The position numbers and the translations under genes are program-made. A stretch of DNA of 32,868 bases from Armatimonadota bacterium (lineage in GTDB: Bacteria > Armatimonadota > Hebobacteria > Hebobacterales > Hebobacteraceae), in contig WFSF01000010.1 of the NCBI GenBank assembly GCA_015486155.1, positions 1 to 32,868 of the forward strand, read 5' to 3'. Shown here in pieces: positions 1-8,818 of the stretch (its first letter is position 1; the number at the start of each line of letters is the position of its first letter). A model generated the notes under the pieces. It was given only the letters and a program-made list of their open reading frames with translations. It was not told the origin of the DNA and ran no database searches.

Positions 1-1
1 G

Positions 2-1318
2 CTGGCGACCGGAGGAAAGGAACTCCGCGGGGAGGCCGCCGAGAACCTGAAACGCCTGGAGGGGGCGGATTCCGTGACCGTGCAGGAGGCGGACGCGGAG
101 GCCGTGCGACGGGAGTGCGAGGGGGCCGCGCTGGTGGTGGACGCGCTGCTAGGCACGGGGTTGAGCGGGGAATTGCGCGCCCCGGCGCCGCAGGTGATCG
201 AGGCCCTCAACGCGGCCGCCTGCCCGGTGCTGGCGGTGGACATTCCCTCCGGCCTTGACGCCGACACTGGAAAGCCCTTGGGCGGGGCGGTGACGGCGGA
301 GGAGACGGTCACCATGGGGCTGCCCAAGCTGGGGCTCTTCCTGTCCCCCGGGGCGGACTACGCGGGGCGAATCACCGTGGCCGACATCGGCTTTCCGAGC
401 GACCTGGTGAAGGAATCGGAGGCGGCGGCGGAACTCATCGAGCCCGCGTGGGTGCGCATGTTGCTGCCGCGCCGCAGGCGAACGGCTCACAAGGGAGATT
501 TCGGGCAGGTGCTGGTGATCGCGGGCTCGGTCGGCATGACCGGGGCCGCCTGTCTCTGCGCGGAGGGCGCCCTGCGGGTGGGCGCGGGGCTGGTCAGGGT
601 GGGCTGCCCGGACAGCCTCAACGACATCCTGGAGGTGAAACTGACCGAGGCGATGACCTTTCCCCTGCCGGAGACCTATGAGCGCACCCTGGACACGCGC
701 GCCCTGGCGCTCATCCTGGACCTCTCGGAGCAGGCGACCGTAGCGGCGATCGGCCCGGGGCTCTCCCGCCACCCGGACACCGAGCTGCTGGTGCAGCGGC
801 TGGTGGGGCGGATGGAAAAGCCGATGGTGCTGGATGCGGATGCGCTGAACGCGCTCTCGGAGGCCCCAGGGCTGCTGGAGAGCGACCACGCGCCGATGGT
901 GCTCACCCCGCACCCCCGGGAACTGGAGCGCCTGCTGGACCTGCCGCCCCGCGAGGTGCAGGCGAACCGCGCCCATTACGCGCAACTGGCGGCGAATCGG
1001 TTTCGATCTGTTATAATACTGAAAGGAGCCTATACTCTGGTGGCCGAGCCGGGCCGGCCGCTCGCGGTCAATCCCACCGGCAATCCCGGCATGGCCACCG
1101 GCGGCACCGGGGATGTGCTCACCGGCGTGGTCGCAGGGCTGATCGCGCAGGGGCTGCTGCCCTTCGAGGCCGCCTGCGCGGGGGCCTATCTTCACGGGCT
1201 GGCGGGGGATCTGGCGGCGGCCAGGCTGGGCGAGGCGAGCGTGTTGGCCGGCGATGTGGCGGCCATGCTCCCCGAGGCGGTGAGGCGGGTGTCGCGACAG
1301 GAGCGGGGCGAATGCTGA
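2..1318 (+). CDS. nnr: Bifunctional NAD(P)H-hydrate epimerase / ADP-dependent NAD(P)HX dehydratase, 5'-truncated by the window edge
   Basis: Frame stays open to the window start upstream of the listed GTG at 74; YjeF_N-like 'VDALLGTGLSGELR...AVDIPSGLDADTG' followed by carbohydrate kinase-like C-terminus 'HKGDFGQVLVIAGS...TGGTGDVLTGVVAGLIAQG'. Confidence 0.93.
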   Translation: MATGGKELRGEAAENLKRLEGADSVTVQEADAEAVRRECEGAALVVDALLGTGLSGELRAPAPQVIEALNAAACPVLAVDIPSGLDADTGKPLGGAVTAEETVTMGLPKLGLFLSPGADYAGRITVADIGFPSDLVKESEAAAELIEPAWVRMLLPRRRRTAHKGDFGQVLVIAGSVGMTGAACLCAEGALRVGAGLVRVGCPDSLNDILEVKLTEAMTFPLPETYERTLDTRALALILDLSEQATVAAIGPGLSRHPDTELLVQRLVGRMEKPMVLDADALNALSEAPGLLESDHAPMVLTPHPRELERLLDLPPREVQANRAHYAQLAANRFRSVIILKGAYTLVAEPGRPLAVNPTGNPGMATGGTGDVLTGVVAGLIAQGLLPFEAACAGAYLHGLAGDLAAARLGEASVLAGDVAAMLPEAVRRVSRQERGEC

Positions 1319-1344
1319 GGGCGGCGGGAGCCGCCGAGTGAAGG

Positions 1345-1929
1345 ATGAGGTCGGTGTTGTCTTCTCCATTCGGACAGGCGATCGTGTCGGGCGTGCTGAT
1401 GATCGCCGTACTGGTGCTCTACCTCCGCAGGTTTGCGCCCTCCTGGCACTGGGTGATAGTGGCGCTTGGGGTCTGCGTGGTGGATCAGGCGGCCAAGGTT
1501 CTGGTGACCGCCGAAGGCCCGCAACACCGCGTCTCTCTCCTGGGCGGATGGCTCCGGGTCACCTACCTGGAGAACCCGGAACAGGGCTTCGGCGGCAGTT
1601 TCTCCTATCTGCTGATCACCACCGTGGTGTGCGTCTTGCTGCTCCTCGTGCTCTACGACCGTCTCACCAAGACGCATTATCGCATGTCCGCGGTGGCGGA
1701 GGTGGGATTTGCCCTGATGATCGGCGGCTATCTGGGCATCCTCCTGGACCGGGTGAGGCTGGGCTTCGTGGTGGATTTCCTGGAGCTGGGGCGAGCGAGC
1801 CGGTTCGTGTACAATATCGCCGATCTGGCCGTCATTCTGGCCGTCGCCCTCCTGTTGGCGCGCGGGATTCAGTTTCTGGGGCAGGCGCGCGCGAAGGGAA
1901 CCGGCCTGGGGGATGACATCACGCCATGA
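1345..1929 (+). CDS. lspA: Signal peptidase II (lipoprotein signal peptidase), divergent
   Basis: Four predicted TM segments, 'VVDQAAK', 'ENPEQGF', 'LLDR...VVDFLELG...YNIADLAV' match the LspA layout; both catalytic Asp positions retained. Confidence 0.82.
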   Translation: MRSVLSSPFGQAIVSGVLMIAVLVLYLRRFAPSWHWVIVALGVCVVDQAAKVLVTAEGPQHRVSLLGGWLRVTYLENPEQGFGGSFSYLLITTVVCVLLLLVLYDRLTKTHYRMSAVAEVGFALMIGGYLGILLDRVRLGFVVDFLELGRASRFVYNIADLAVILAVALLLARGIQFLGQARAKGTGLGDDITP

Positions 1930-2369
1930 ACCGGGGAGGACCGGGAAGGGAGATCGGAGACCCCGCGGCCCTGGGCCGGCGCGTCGCCAGGCGCTTCTTC
2001 AAGATGGGGGAGCGGCCGCCGGTGCGGGCGGTGGCAGAGGAATTGGGGGTGAGGATAGTGGAGGAGGAGACGCCTCCCGCCACGCAGCCGAACCTCCGGG
2101 CCGAATATCGGCCCTCTCCCCCCTGCATCGTGCTCTATCGCGATCCGCTGGACCGGCTCGCCGCCGCGGTGCACGCCCTTCAGCGGTTCGACATGCTCGC
2201 CTGCCACGTGGACGACGTGCATATCGCCCACGAACTCTTCCATCACCTCCAGCACGACGGCCGCTTCGGCCCGCTGCGCCCGGAGGAGGAGGAAGAGGCC
2301 GCTCACGCCTTCGCGCAGGAATTGCTGGGTCTGCAGTTCCACCCCGCGGAGTACCCGGAGACAGGGTGA
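1926..2369 (+). CDS. Small ImmA/IrrE-like HEXXH metallopeptidase domain protein
   Basis: 'HIAHELFHHLQ' HEXXH motif followed by 'EEEAAHAFAQELLGL' (E..A..FA..LL as in ImmA/IrrE zincins); ATGA overlap with lspA stop. Confidence 0.75.
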   Translation: MNRGGPGREIGDPAALGRRVARRFFKMGERPPVRAVAEELGVRIVEEETPPATQPNLRAEYRPSPPCIVLYRDPLDRLAAAVHALQRFDMLACHVDDVHIAHELFHHLQHDGRFGPLRPEEEEEAAHAFAQELLGLQFHPAEYPETG

Positions 2370-2415
2370 TCCGGCTCCGCTCCGCCTGCCCTATGGAGCG
2401 CCCGCCACACCACGG

Positions 2416-3225
2416 CTAGAGGCACTCCCTCAGGTACGCGAGCGCACGCCCGGCGACCGCGGCCGCGTCGAGGGGGAAAGCGAACGGCTCCACCGACACG
2501 AACCCCTGGTAGCCGATCTCCCTCAGGGCGGCCAGTATCGGCCGGAAGTCCACCTCGCCGAACCCTGGGGCCTGGCGGTTGACATCGTTTGCGTGGAAAT
2601 GGGCCAGCGCCTCCCGGTGTGACCGGATGAGATCGGGAATGGGGATGGTCTCTGCGCACATGGCCTTCACATCCAGCAGCAGCCGGAAGCGCTCATCGTT
2701 CACCTCGGCGATCAACCGACTCGCCTCCGCGGCGGTGTTGACGAAATCCGTCTCCTGTGGGCCCAGGGGCTCGAAGCAGATCGTCACCCGCCGCTCGGCC
2801 AGGGTGGGCAGCACCGCGCGGAAGGTCTCCACCGCCCACCGCCAGGCCTCCTCCCCGGAGGCACCCGCGGAGCGGCCGCGCTGCTTGGGGGATCCGAACA
2901 CCATCACCCTTCCCCCCAGGTCCGCGCACAGGTCGGCCAGGTGCCTCAGATAGTCGGCCGTTCGGAGGCGCACCGCGGGGTCCGGATGGGCGATGTGCAT
3001 ACCCTCGGGGCTGGCCAGAAGCCAGTGCAGCCCCACGATTTGCAGCCCCGCCTCCTCCGCCGTGCGGCGGATCTCGCTCCGCTCCGCGGCCGACAGCTGA
3101 TGCACCTCCTCGGCCAGTGTATAGGGAGCGATCTCCACCCCGTCATATCCGGCCTCGCCCAGCACCTCGCACACCCGACGCCAGGGCGTTTCCCCGAAAC
3201 CCTCGTTGCAGAATGCGAAGTGCAT
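2416..3225 (-). CDS. Sugar phosphate isomerase/epimerase (xylose isomerase-like TIM barrel)
   Basis: 'GYDGVEIAPYTLAEE...ICFEPLGPQETDFVNTAAEASRLI...LLLDVKAMC...FHANDVNRQAPGFGEVDFRPILAALREIGYQGFVSVEPF'. Confidence 0.88.
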   Translation of the reverse strand: MHFAFCNEGFGETPWRRVCEVLGEAGYDGVEIAPYTLAEEVHQLSAAERSEIRRTAEEAGLQIVGLHWLLASPEGMHIAHPDPAVRLRTADYLRHLADLCADLGGRVMVFGSPKQRGRSAGASGEEAWRWAVETFRAVLPTLAERRVTICFEPLGPQETDFVNTAAEASRLIAEVNDERFRLLLDVKAMCAETIPIPDLIRSHREALAHFHANDVNRQAPGFGEVDFRPILAALREIGYQGFVSVEPFAFPLDAAAVAGRALAYLRECL

Positions 3226-3297
3226 AGGGGCCGCCTTTCGTGTTCCTCCGAAGGAGAGCGCGCCGCAGGCCGGCTTACCCTCTCCGCTTGGAGGGGG

Positions 3298-4566
3298 TCA
3301 AGTGGCGGACTGGTCCGCCTCCTCCGCCTCCGGCTCCGGCAACTCCCGCGGCCGGAGGTCCACCGGCTCCAGTTCCTGCAGTTCGTCCCCGCCGGCCGCG
3401 CCGAGCTCGCGGAAGCGGCGGGCTGAGGGAAGGACGCGCGCCTCCAGGGAGCCCACCGCCTGATTGAAGGCTTCGGTGGTGCTGCGCAGCCTGCGGCCCA
3501 CGTTCGACAGGTGCCCGATGAAGACGCCCAGCCGCTCGTAGAGCTGCCGGCCCAGGTCGCTCACCTGCTGCGCGCTCTTTGCCATCTGCTCCTGACGCCA
3601 GCCGTAGGCCACCGCCCGCAGCAGGGCCACCAGGGTGGTGGGGCTGGCCAGCACCACGCCTTCCTTCATGCCGTCCTCGATCAGCGCGTGGTCCACATCA
3701 CAGGCGGCGTGGAGGAAGGACTCTCCCGGCACGAACAGCACCACGAATTCCGGGGTGGGCTGGAACTGCTGCCAGTAGGATTTGGCGGCGAGCCCGCGGA
3801 TGTGCTCTCGCAGCTGCTGGGCGTGTTGGGCGAGAAAGGCCTTGCGTTTCTCCTCGCTCTCCGCCTCGATGGAGTTCAGGTAGGCGTCGAGGGAGACCTT
3901 GGCGTCCACCACCACCTGGCGCCCCGCGGGCAGATGCACGATCATGTCCGGCCGCAGGCGCCCCTGGTCGGTGTCGGTGGAGACCTGCTCCATGAAGTCC
4001 ACGTGGTCGGCCATCCCCGCGATCTCCACCACGCGGCGCAGGGTGAGCTCCCCCCAGCGGCCGCGCACCTGCGGCCGCCGCAGGGCGTTGACCAGGTTTC
4101 CCGTCTCCTGCTGGAGTTGCTGCTCCGATTCGGCGAGCCGGCGCAACTGCTCGTCCAGCCTTCCGTAATCCCGCTGGCGGGTCTTCTCCAGCTCGCGGAG
4201 GTGCTCCTCATATCGGCGCAGCGCCTGCTGGAGCGGCTCCAGGGTTTCCCTCGCCCGCTCCACGAAGGCCTGGCTGTTGGCCTGCAGCGCGTCCGAGGAG
4301 AGCGCCTTGAAGGTGTCTCCGAGCTGGGCGCGCGCCTCGTCCAGCAGCCCCTTCTGGGCCTCCAGCTGTTTTCCCATCTCCTCCAGCCGCGTCTCGGCCG
4401 CCACCCGCTGCTCGCGCTCCGCCTGCACCTGCTCCTGCGCCCGGAGCGCCTGTTCCTGGGCCTTCAGGGCGCTTTGCTGCGCGCGCGCCCTCCCCGCCAG
4501 CCAGCCGATGACCGCCCCGATGACGAGGCCCGCCAGAATCCCGATTACCGCGATCGCTGCATTCAT
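3298..4566 (-). CDS. rmuC: DNA recombination protein RmuC
   Basis: N-terminal TM, coiled coil, then 'GRWGELTLRRVVEIAGM...RPDMIVHLPAGRQVVVDAKVSLDAYL...FVPGESFLHAA...LASPTTLVALLRAVAYGW'. Start moved from 4698 to ATG at 4566 (MNAAIAVIGILAG). Confidence 0.94.
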   Translation of the reverse strand: MNAAIAVIGILAGLVIGAVIGWLAGRARAQQSALKAQEQALRAQEQVQAEREQRVAAETRLEEMGKQLEAQKGLLDEARAQLGDTFKALSSDALQANSQAFVERARETLEPLQQALRRYEEHLRELEKTRQRDYGRLDEQLRRLAESEQQLQQETGNLVNALRRPQVRGRWGELTLRRVVEIAGMADHVDFMEQVSTDTDQGRLRPDMIVHLPAGRQVVVDAKVSLDAYLNSIEAESEEKRKAFLAQHAQQLREHIRGLAAKSYWQQFQPTPEFVVLFVPGESFLHAACDVDHALIEDGMKEGVVLASPTTLVALLRAVAYGWRQEQMAKSAQQVSDLGRQLYERLGVFIGHLSNVGRRLRSTTEAFNQAVGSLEARVLPSARRFRELGAAGGDELQELEPVDLRPRELPEPEAEEADQSAT

Positions 4567-4577
4567 TTTTCCCTCGG

Positions 4578-5510
4578 TCACTCCCTGCGAGGCGCGCTCT
4601 GGATGAACTCCCTCGCCTCCTCCAGAGTGGGCTGACTGGCGCTTCCTCCGACGGCCTGGGTGGAGAGCGCCCCGCACGCCATGCCCAGGTCGAGGCACTC
4701 CTCCAGCGTTGCGCCCGTGAGGTACGCGTGCAGGAATCCGCCGTTGAAGGAGTCTCCCGCGCCGGTGGTGTCCACCACCTCCACCGCGAAGGCGGGGCTG
4801 TGTACCGTCGCGTGCTCCCGGCGCGCGGTCGCGCCTTCGGCCCCCAGCTTGACCACCACCAGTGGAATGCGTTTGGCGAGCACGTCCAGCGCCTCCTCCA
4901 CCGTGTCCCGGCCGGCGATGAGTTTCGCCTCCACCTCGTTGGGGAGGAATATGTCCAGGTGCTCGAATGTCTCCGCGACAGACCCCACCCCGTTCTCGTC
5001 GGAGGGATATCCGGTGTCCAGAGAGGTGGTCATCCCCAGCTCCTTCGCCTGCTGAAAGATGCGCGGGAGGTCGGGCTGCAGCTTGCGCTGGAGGTAATAG
5101 GAGCTAATGTGAAGGTGCTGGCACAGGCGGATGAGGTGCCAGTCCATGTCCGCGTGGGTCATCTCCTGGATGGTGCCGAGCTGGGTGATCAGGGCGCGCT
5201 CCTCGCCCAGGGAGATGGAGATGGTGAGCCCGGAGCGCCGCTCCGGCAGCACGGTTACGTGTTCCGTGGGCACTCTCACCTCGTCGAGGAATTGGAGCGC
5301 GCGCCGGCCGAACTCGTCGTCGCCGACCTTGCTCACGAACACCACGTCGTCGCCGAGCCTCGCCAGTTGGGAGGCGATGAGGGCCGAGGAGGCTCCCAGG
5401 GTGAGGAGCATGTCATCCACGATGAGCTCCTCACCCGGCCGCGGCAGGCGCGGCGCGCCGGTGACGATGAGGTCCAGATTGATTTCTCCGATGATGGCTA
5501 TGCTCGCCAT
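4578..5510 (-). CDS. PfkB-family carbohydrate kinase
   Basis: 'GEINLDLIVTG...' N-terminus and PfkB signature 'VVDTTGAGDSFNGGFLHAYL'. Confidence 0.92.
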   Translation of the reverse strand: MASIAIIGEINLDLIVTGAPRLPRPGEELIVDDMLLTLGASSALIASQLARLGDDVVFVSKVGDDEFGRRALQFLDEVRVPTEHVTVLPERRSGLTISISLGEERALITQLGTIQEMTHADMDWHLIRLCQHLHISSYYLQRKLQPDLPRIFQQAKELGMTTSLDTGYPSDENGVGSVAETFEHLDIFLPNEVEAKLIAGRDTVEEALDVLAKRIPLVVVKLGAEGATARREHATVHSPAFAVEVVDTTGAGDSFNGGFLHAYLTGATLEECLDLGMACGALSTQAVGGSASQPTLEEAREFIQSAPRRE

Positions 5511-5528
5511 GCCGAATACCTCCTCGGC

Positions 5529-6194
5529 TCAGGTCAACAGGGAGACGGCCTCGCGCAGGCTGCTCAGCCTCGCCTTCGCCCCCGGAAACTCCAGATGTCT
5601 GGTGTACTGATTCGGCACCGCGTACACCGTCACCCCTGCCGCCGCCGCAGAAGCTACCCCTGGGGGCGTGTCCTCGAACGCGATGCACTCTCCCGGCGCG
5701 ACGCCCAGACGGGAGGCGGCCAGCAGATAGATCTCCGGGTCGGGCTTGGTATGGGTTACCTCATTTCCGCACACCAACGCGTCGAAGTACTCCTCCGGGT
5801 CGGGCCGGTCGGGGTGCTGCTCGAAGGCGCGCCGCAGGGGCAGCACCACCTGTTCCCGGGCGCTGGAGGAGACCACGGCCTGCTTCAGGCCGCGCCGCTT
5901 CGCTTCCGCGCTGAGCTCCCAGAACCCCGGAAACACCGGGATGGTCTCGGTGTGGAGCAATTCCACATACCGCCGCCGGCGTCGGGCCACCAGCTCCTCG
6001 AGGGAACCGGGGAGGTGGTATTTGCGCTTGAGGTCCCGCATGTTGTCCATCTCGTGGTAGCCGACGAACTCCGACATCACCGATTCCGGCAGCTCGTGAC
6101 CGTATTCTCGGACGAGGTCGCGAAACGCCTTGAATTGAATCGGCTCCGTGTCCACTATCAGGCCGTCCATGTCGAACAAGAGGGCGCGAATCAC
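5529..6194 (-). CDS. HAD-superfamily hydrolase, beta-phosphoglucomutase-like
   Basis: 'ALLFDMDGLIVDTEP', 'AVVSSSAREQV', 'KPDPEIYLLAASRLGVAPGECIAFEDTPPGVASAAAAG'. GTG start at 6194 gives a GTGA overlap with the upstream gene; the listed start is ATG 6212. Confidence 0.9.
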   Translation of the reverse strand: MIRALLFDMDGLIVDTEPIQFKAFRDLVREYGHELPESVMSEFVGYHEMDNMRDLKRKYHLPGSLEELVARRRRRYVELLHTETIPVFPGFWELSAEAKRRGLKQAVVSSSAREQVVLPLRRAFEQHPDRPDPEEYFDALVCGNEVTHTKPDPEIYLLAASRLGVAPGECIAFEDTPPGVASAAAAGVTVYAVPNQYTRHLEFPGAKARLSSLREAVSLLT

Positions 6195-7396
6195 GGCCGG
6201 CCCCCTTCCCATGGGTAGATGGTCACCCCTTGCACCACCCGGTGAATCACCCCGGAGCGGCTGGGGGCGTCGGGTTTCAGCCCCAGCTCCAGAGAGGCGA
6301 ACAGCCCCAGGAGCTGGCCCGCGATGGCGGCCACCGGGGACTTCATGTGGTCGGGCAGGGCCAGGTCACCCTCCGGGTCGAAGGCGATCACCTCATCGGC
6401 GAGGCCGCGCAATTCGTCCCCCACGCGGTCGCCCACCAGGAGATGGGAGAGGCCGACCCCCTGCTCGCAGTTGGCCCGCACCAGGTCCGCCTCGTACTGC
6501 TGGACATAGGGGGCGGAGGAGAGCAGGTACGCCACCAGAGTGTCATCGTGAATCGCCGCCCGCGGCCCGTGGCGGAGGCCCAGAAAACTGTCGTAGAAGC
6601 AGATGAGCTCTCCGTCGGTGAGCTCCTGTAGCTTCAGGTGACACTCCACCGCCGCGCCCAGCAGCCCGCCGGAGCCCAGGAAACACGCCCTCCGCGGCCC
6701 TCTCTTCACCAGCCGCTCGACCGCCTCCGGCGCGGCCTCCAGCATCCGCTCCCCCGCGCGCGCCGTCCTCTCCACCAGGTCGAGGTACTCCTCCACCCGG
6801 TCGAGGTAGGCGAGGCCCAGTCCCGCCACCACCATCGAGGTGAAGGAGCTGGTCATGGCGAGGCCGCGGTCATTGGTGCGCGGGTGGAGCACCAGCACGT
6901 GGGCCCTGTCGCCCAGTTCCCGCCCCACCGAGGCCAGTTTGCCCTCCTCGTTGCAGGTGATGATGAGGTGCCGCATCTCCGGCCATCCCTTGCGGGCGAT
7001 CTCCACCGAGGCGAGGCTCTCGGGGCTGTTGCCGGAGCGGGCGAAGGAGACCAGCACTCCCGGCCGCGGCGAGGGGAAGGCCGCTTGGGGATGGGTGACG
7101 ATGGTGGTGGTGGGGCAGGCGATCGCCCGAGTGGTGAGGGCCGCGGACACCGGCTCCTCCAGGCACCGCCCCACGAAATCAGAGGTTCCCGCCCCCGCGA
7201 ACACGACTTCCGCGGAACCCCCGGGCAGGCCTACCTGCGCGAACAGGGCGCGGAGGGCGGGCGCGGCCTTCGCGAACCGGCCGGCGGTGTCCCGCCACAT
7301 CTCCGGCTGTTGCGCGATCTCGGAGGGAGTGGCCTCCACTCCCATCCGCGCCTTTTCTTCCGGATCGAGAGCCAGCAGTCGTGAGAGAGGGTTCAT
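6191..7396 (-). CDS. SIS-domain sugar isomerase/deaminase, AgaS-like
   Basis: 'FAGAGTSDFVGRCLEEP...CPTTTIVTHPQAAF...GVLVSFARSGNSPESLASVEIA...HLIITCNEEGKLA' matches AgaS-type tandem SIS proteins. Start set at ATG 7396; the N-terminal half of the 869-aa ORF is antisense read-through. Confidence 0.85.
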   Translation of the reverse strand: MNPLSRLLALDPEEKARMGVEATPSEIAQQPEMWRDTAGRFAKAAPALRALFAQVGLPGGSAEVVFAGAGTSDFVGRCLEEPVSAALTTRAIACPTTTIVTHPQAAFPSPRPGVLVSFARSGNSPESLASVEIARKGWPEMRHLIITCNEEGKLASVGRELGDRAHVLVLHPRTNDRGLAMTSSFTSMVVAGLGLAYLDRVEEYLDLVERTARAGERMLEAAPEAVERLVKRGPRRACFLGSGGLLGAAVECHLKLQELTDGELICFYDSFLGLRHGPRAAIHDDTLVAYLLSSAPYVQQYEADLVRANCEQGVGLSHLLVGDRVGDELRGLADEVIAFDPEGDLALPDHMKSPVAAIAGQLLGLFASLELGLKPDAPSRSGVIHRVVQGVTIYPWEGGRP

Positions 7397-7648
7397 GCGG
7401 TCACCTTTCCGTGCTGAAATCGCGCGCCCCGGCCCGCTGTATGCCGGCGGATCGCGCCGCGAAATCTCCCCGCCACCCTTCTTCAGCGCGCGCGTTTTCC
7501 TTCCTGCCCCGCTTCGCGGGAAGGAAAGGCGGCGCCGCCGGGGTAGAGTGCAGGAAGCGGAAGGCGCCCTGGTGGGGGCGCTCTCGGCGGCGGAGCGGGT
7601 TTCGCCGCGCCCCATCGGGTCCGCAATCACGTGAAGGCGAGGAGTGAA

Positions 7649-8749
7649 ATGGCGGAAAAAGTGAAAATCGGAATCATCGGAGTGGGGCAGATCGGCAAAC
7701 ACCACCTGAAAAACTACCGGGATCTTCCGGTGGAGGTGATGGCGCTGGCCGATGTCAATGAGGCGGAGGGGAAGCGGGTGGCCGAGGAGTACGGCATTCC
7801 CACCGTGCTGAAGGATTTCCGCAAGCTGCTGGAGATGGATAAGATCCAGGCGGTGGACGTGTGTCTCCACAACAATCTCCACGCGCCGGTGACCATCGCC
7901 GCGCTGGAGGCGGGAAAACACGTCTACTGCGAAAAGCCCATCGCCGGGGCCTATGTGGACGGCAAGGCGATGGTGGAGGCGGCCCGGCGGACGGGCCGGA
8001 TGTTGAGCATTCAGCTCTCCACCGTGTTCTCGGCGGAGACCCGGGCCGCGCAGCGCCTCATCGAGGAGGGGTATGTAGGCGATATCTACCTTGCCAAGTC
8101 TGTGGGGTATCGCCGCCGCGGGCGGCCGTATGTGGACGGATATGGAACCAGTTCCTTCGTGCAGAAGAGCATCGCGGCGGGGGGCGCCATGTTCGACATG
8201 GGCGTCTACCACATCGCACAGATACTCCACCTGCTCTCCAACCCGCAGGTGGAGACGGTGAGCGGGGCCACCCACCAGGCGATTGCGATGTACGAGGACC
8301 GCAGGGAGCGGGGGAAGTACGATGTGGAGGAGCTGGCCACGGGGTTCGTGCGGCTGGCCGGCGGCATCTCCTTCACCATCGAGGAGAGCTGGGCCCTCCA
8401 CATTGGAAAGGAGACCGGCAGCAAGCTGTTCGGCTCGCGGGGCGGCATCTGTCTCGACCCCTTCTCCTTCCACGCCACCATCGCGGACATGGAGATGGAC
8501 GCCACCTTCGACCTGAAACAGGCCGACTGGCGCTGGCACCAGTGCATCCCGGACACCGACGCCTACGACAGCCCGCAGAGCCACTGGGTGGCCGCATTGC
8601 AGGGGCGGGTGCCCCTCATTGACACGGCGGGGTTGGCGCTGGCGACCATGTTGATCAGCGAGGGGATCTATCTCTCGAACCGCCTGAAGAGGGAAGTGAC
8701 CCCCGCGGAGATAGAGGCCGAATCCAAATCCACGGCGATCGAGTTGTAA
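7649..8749 (+). CDS. Gfo/Idh/MocA-family NAD(P)-dependent oxidoreductase
   Basis: 'KIGIIGVGQIGKHHLKNY', 'VCLHNNLHAPVTIAALEAGKHVYCEKPIA'; RBS GGCGAGGAG upstream of ATG 7649. Confidence 0.92.
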   Translation: MAEKVKIGIIGVGQIGKHHLKNYRDLPVEVMALADVNEAEGKRVAEEYGIPTVLKDFRKLLEMDKIQAVDVCLHNNLHAPVTIAALEAGKHVYCEKPIAGAYVDGKAMVEAARRTGRMLSIQLSTVFSAETRAAQRLIEEGYVGDIYLAKSVGYRRRGRPYVDGYGTSSFVQKSIAAGGAMFDMGVYHIAQILHLLSNPQVETVSGATHQAIAMYEDRRERGKYDVEELATGFVRLAGGISFTIEESWALHIGKETGSKLFGSRGGICLDPFSFHATIADMEMDATFDLKQADWRWHQCIPDTDAYDSPQSHWVAALQGRVPLIDTAGLALATMLISEGIYLSNRLKREVTPAEIEAESKSTAIEL

Positions 8750-8757
8750 GGGTGATC

Positions 8758-8789
8758 GCGAGCGCGGGCGGCGCGCCGCCCGCGCTCGC
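8758..8789. terminator. Perfect 32-bp GC palindrome downstream of the Gfo/Idh gene (candidate terminator)
   Basis: GCGAGCGCGGGCGGCG/CGCCGCCCGCGCTCGC is an exact self reverse complement 8 bp after the stop codon; no long U-tract. Confidence 0.6.
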
Positions 8790-8818
8790 TTGTCACTCAT
8801 TCGGCCCGGTGTTATAAT
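8790..8818 (+). promoter_or_regulatory. Sigma70-like promoter for the ABC ATPase gene
   Basis: TTGTCA (8790-8795), 17-bp spacer, TATAAT (8813-8818), about 90 bp upstream of the GTG start at 8905. Confidence 0.75.

Noticed and set aside
1012-1017. TATAAT hexamer inside nnr followed by GAAAGGAG
   Set aside because: Inside a clear coding region (SVIILKGAY) with no matching -35 hexamer at proper spacing; likely chance or codon-driven.
2303-2659. 118-aa minus-strand ORF overlapping the zincin gene end
   Set aside because: Arg/Pro/Gly-rich out-of-frame read of the sugar isomerase gene and neighbouring DNA; no support.
4728-6218. 496-aa plus-strand ORF across the PfkB and HAD genes
   Set aside because: Spans two genes on the opposite strand whose translations are clearly conserved families; shadow ORF.
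6191-8800. 869-aa minus-strand ORF treated as a single protein
   Set aside because: The first ~468 residues are the antisense of the Gfo/Idh gene and spacer; only the part from ATG 7396 has recognisable (SIS) homology.
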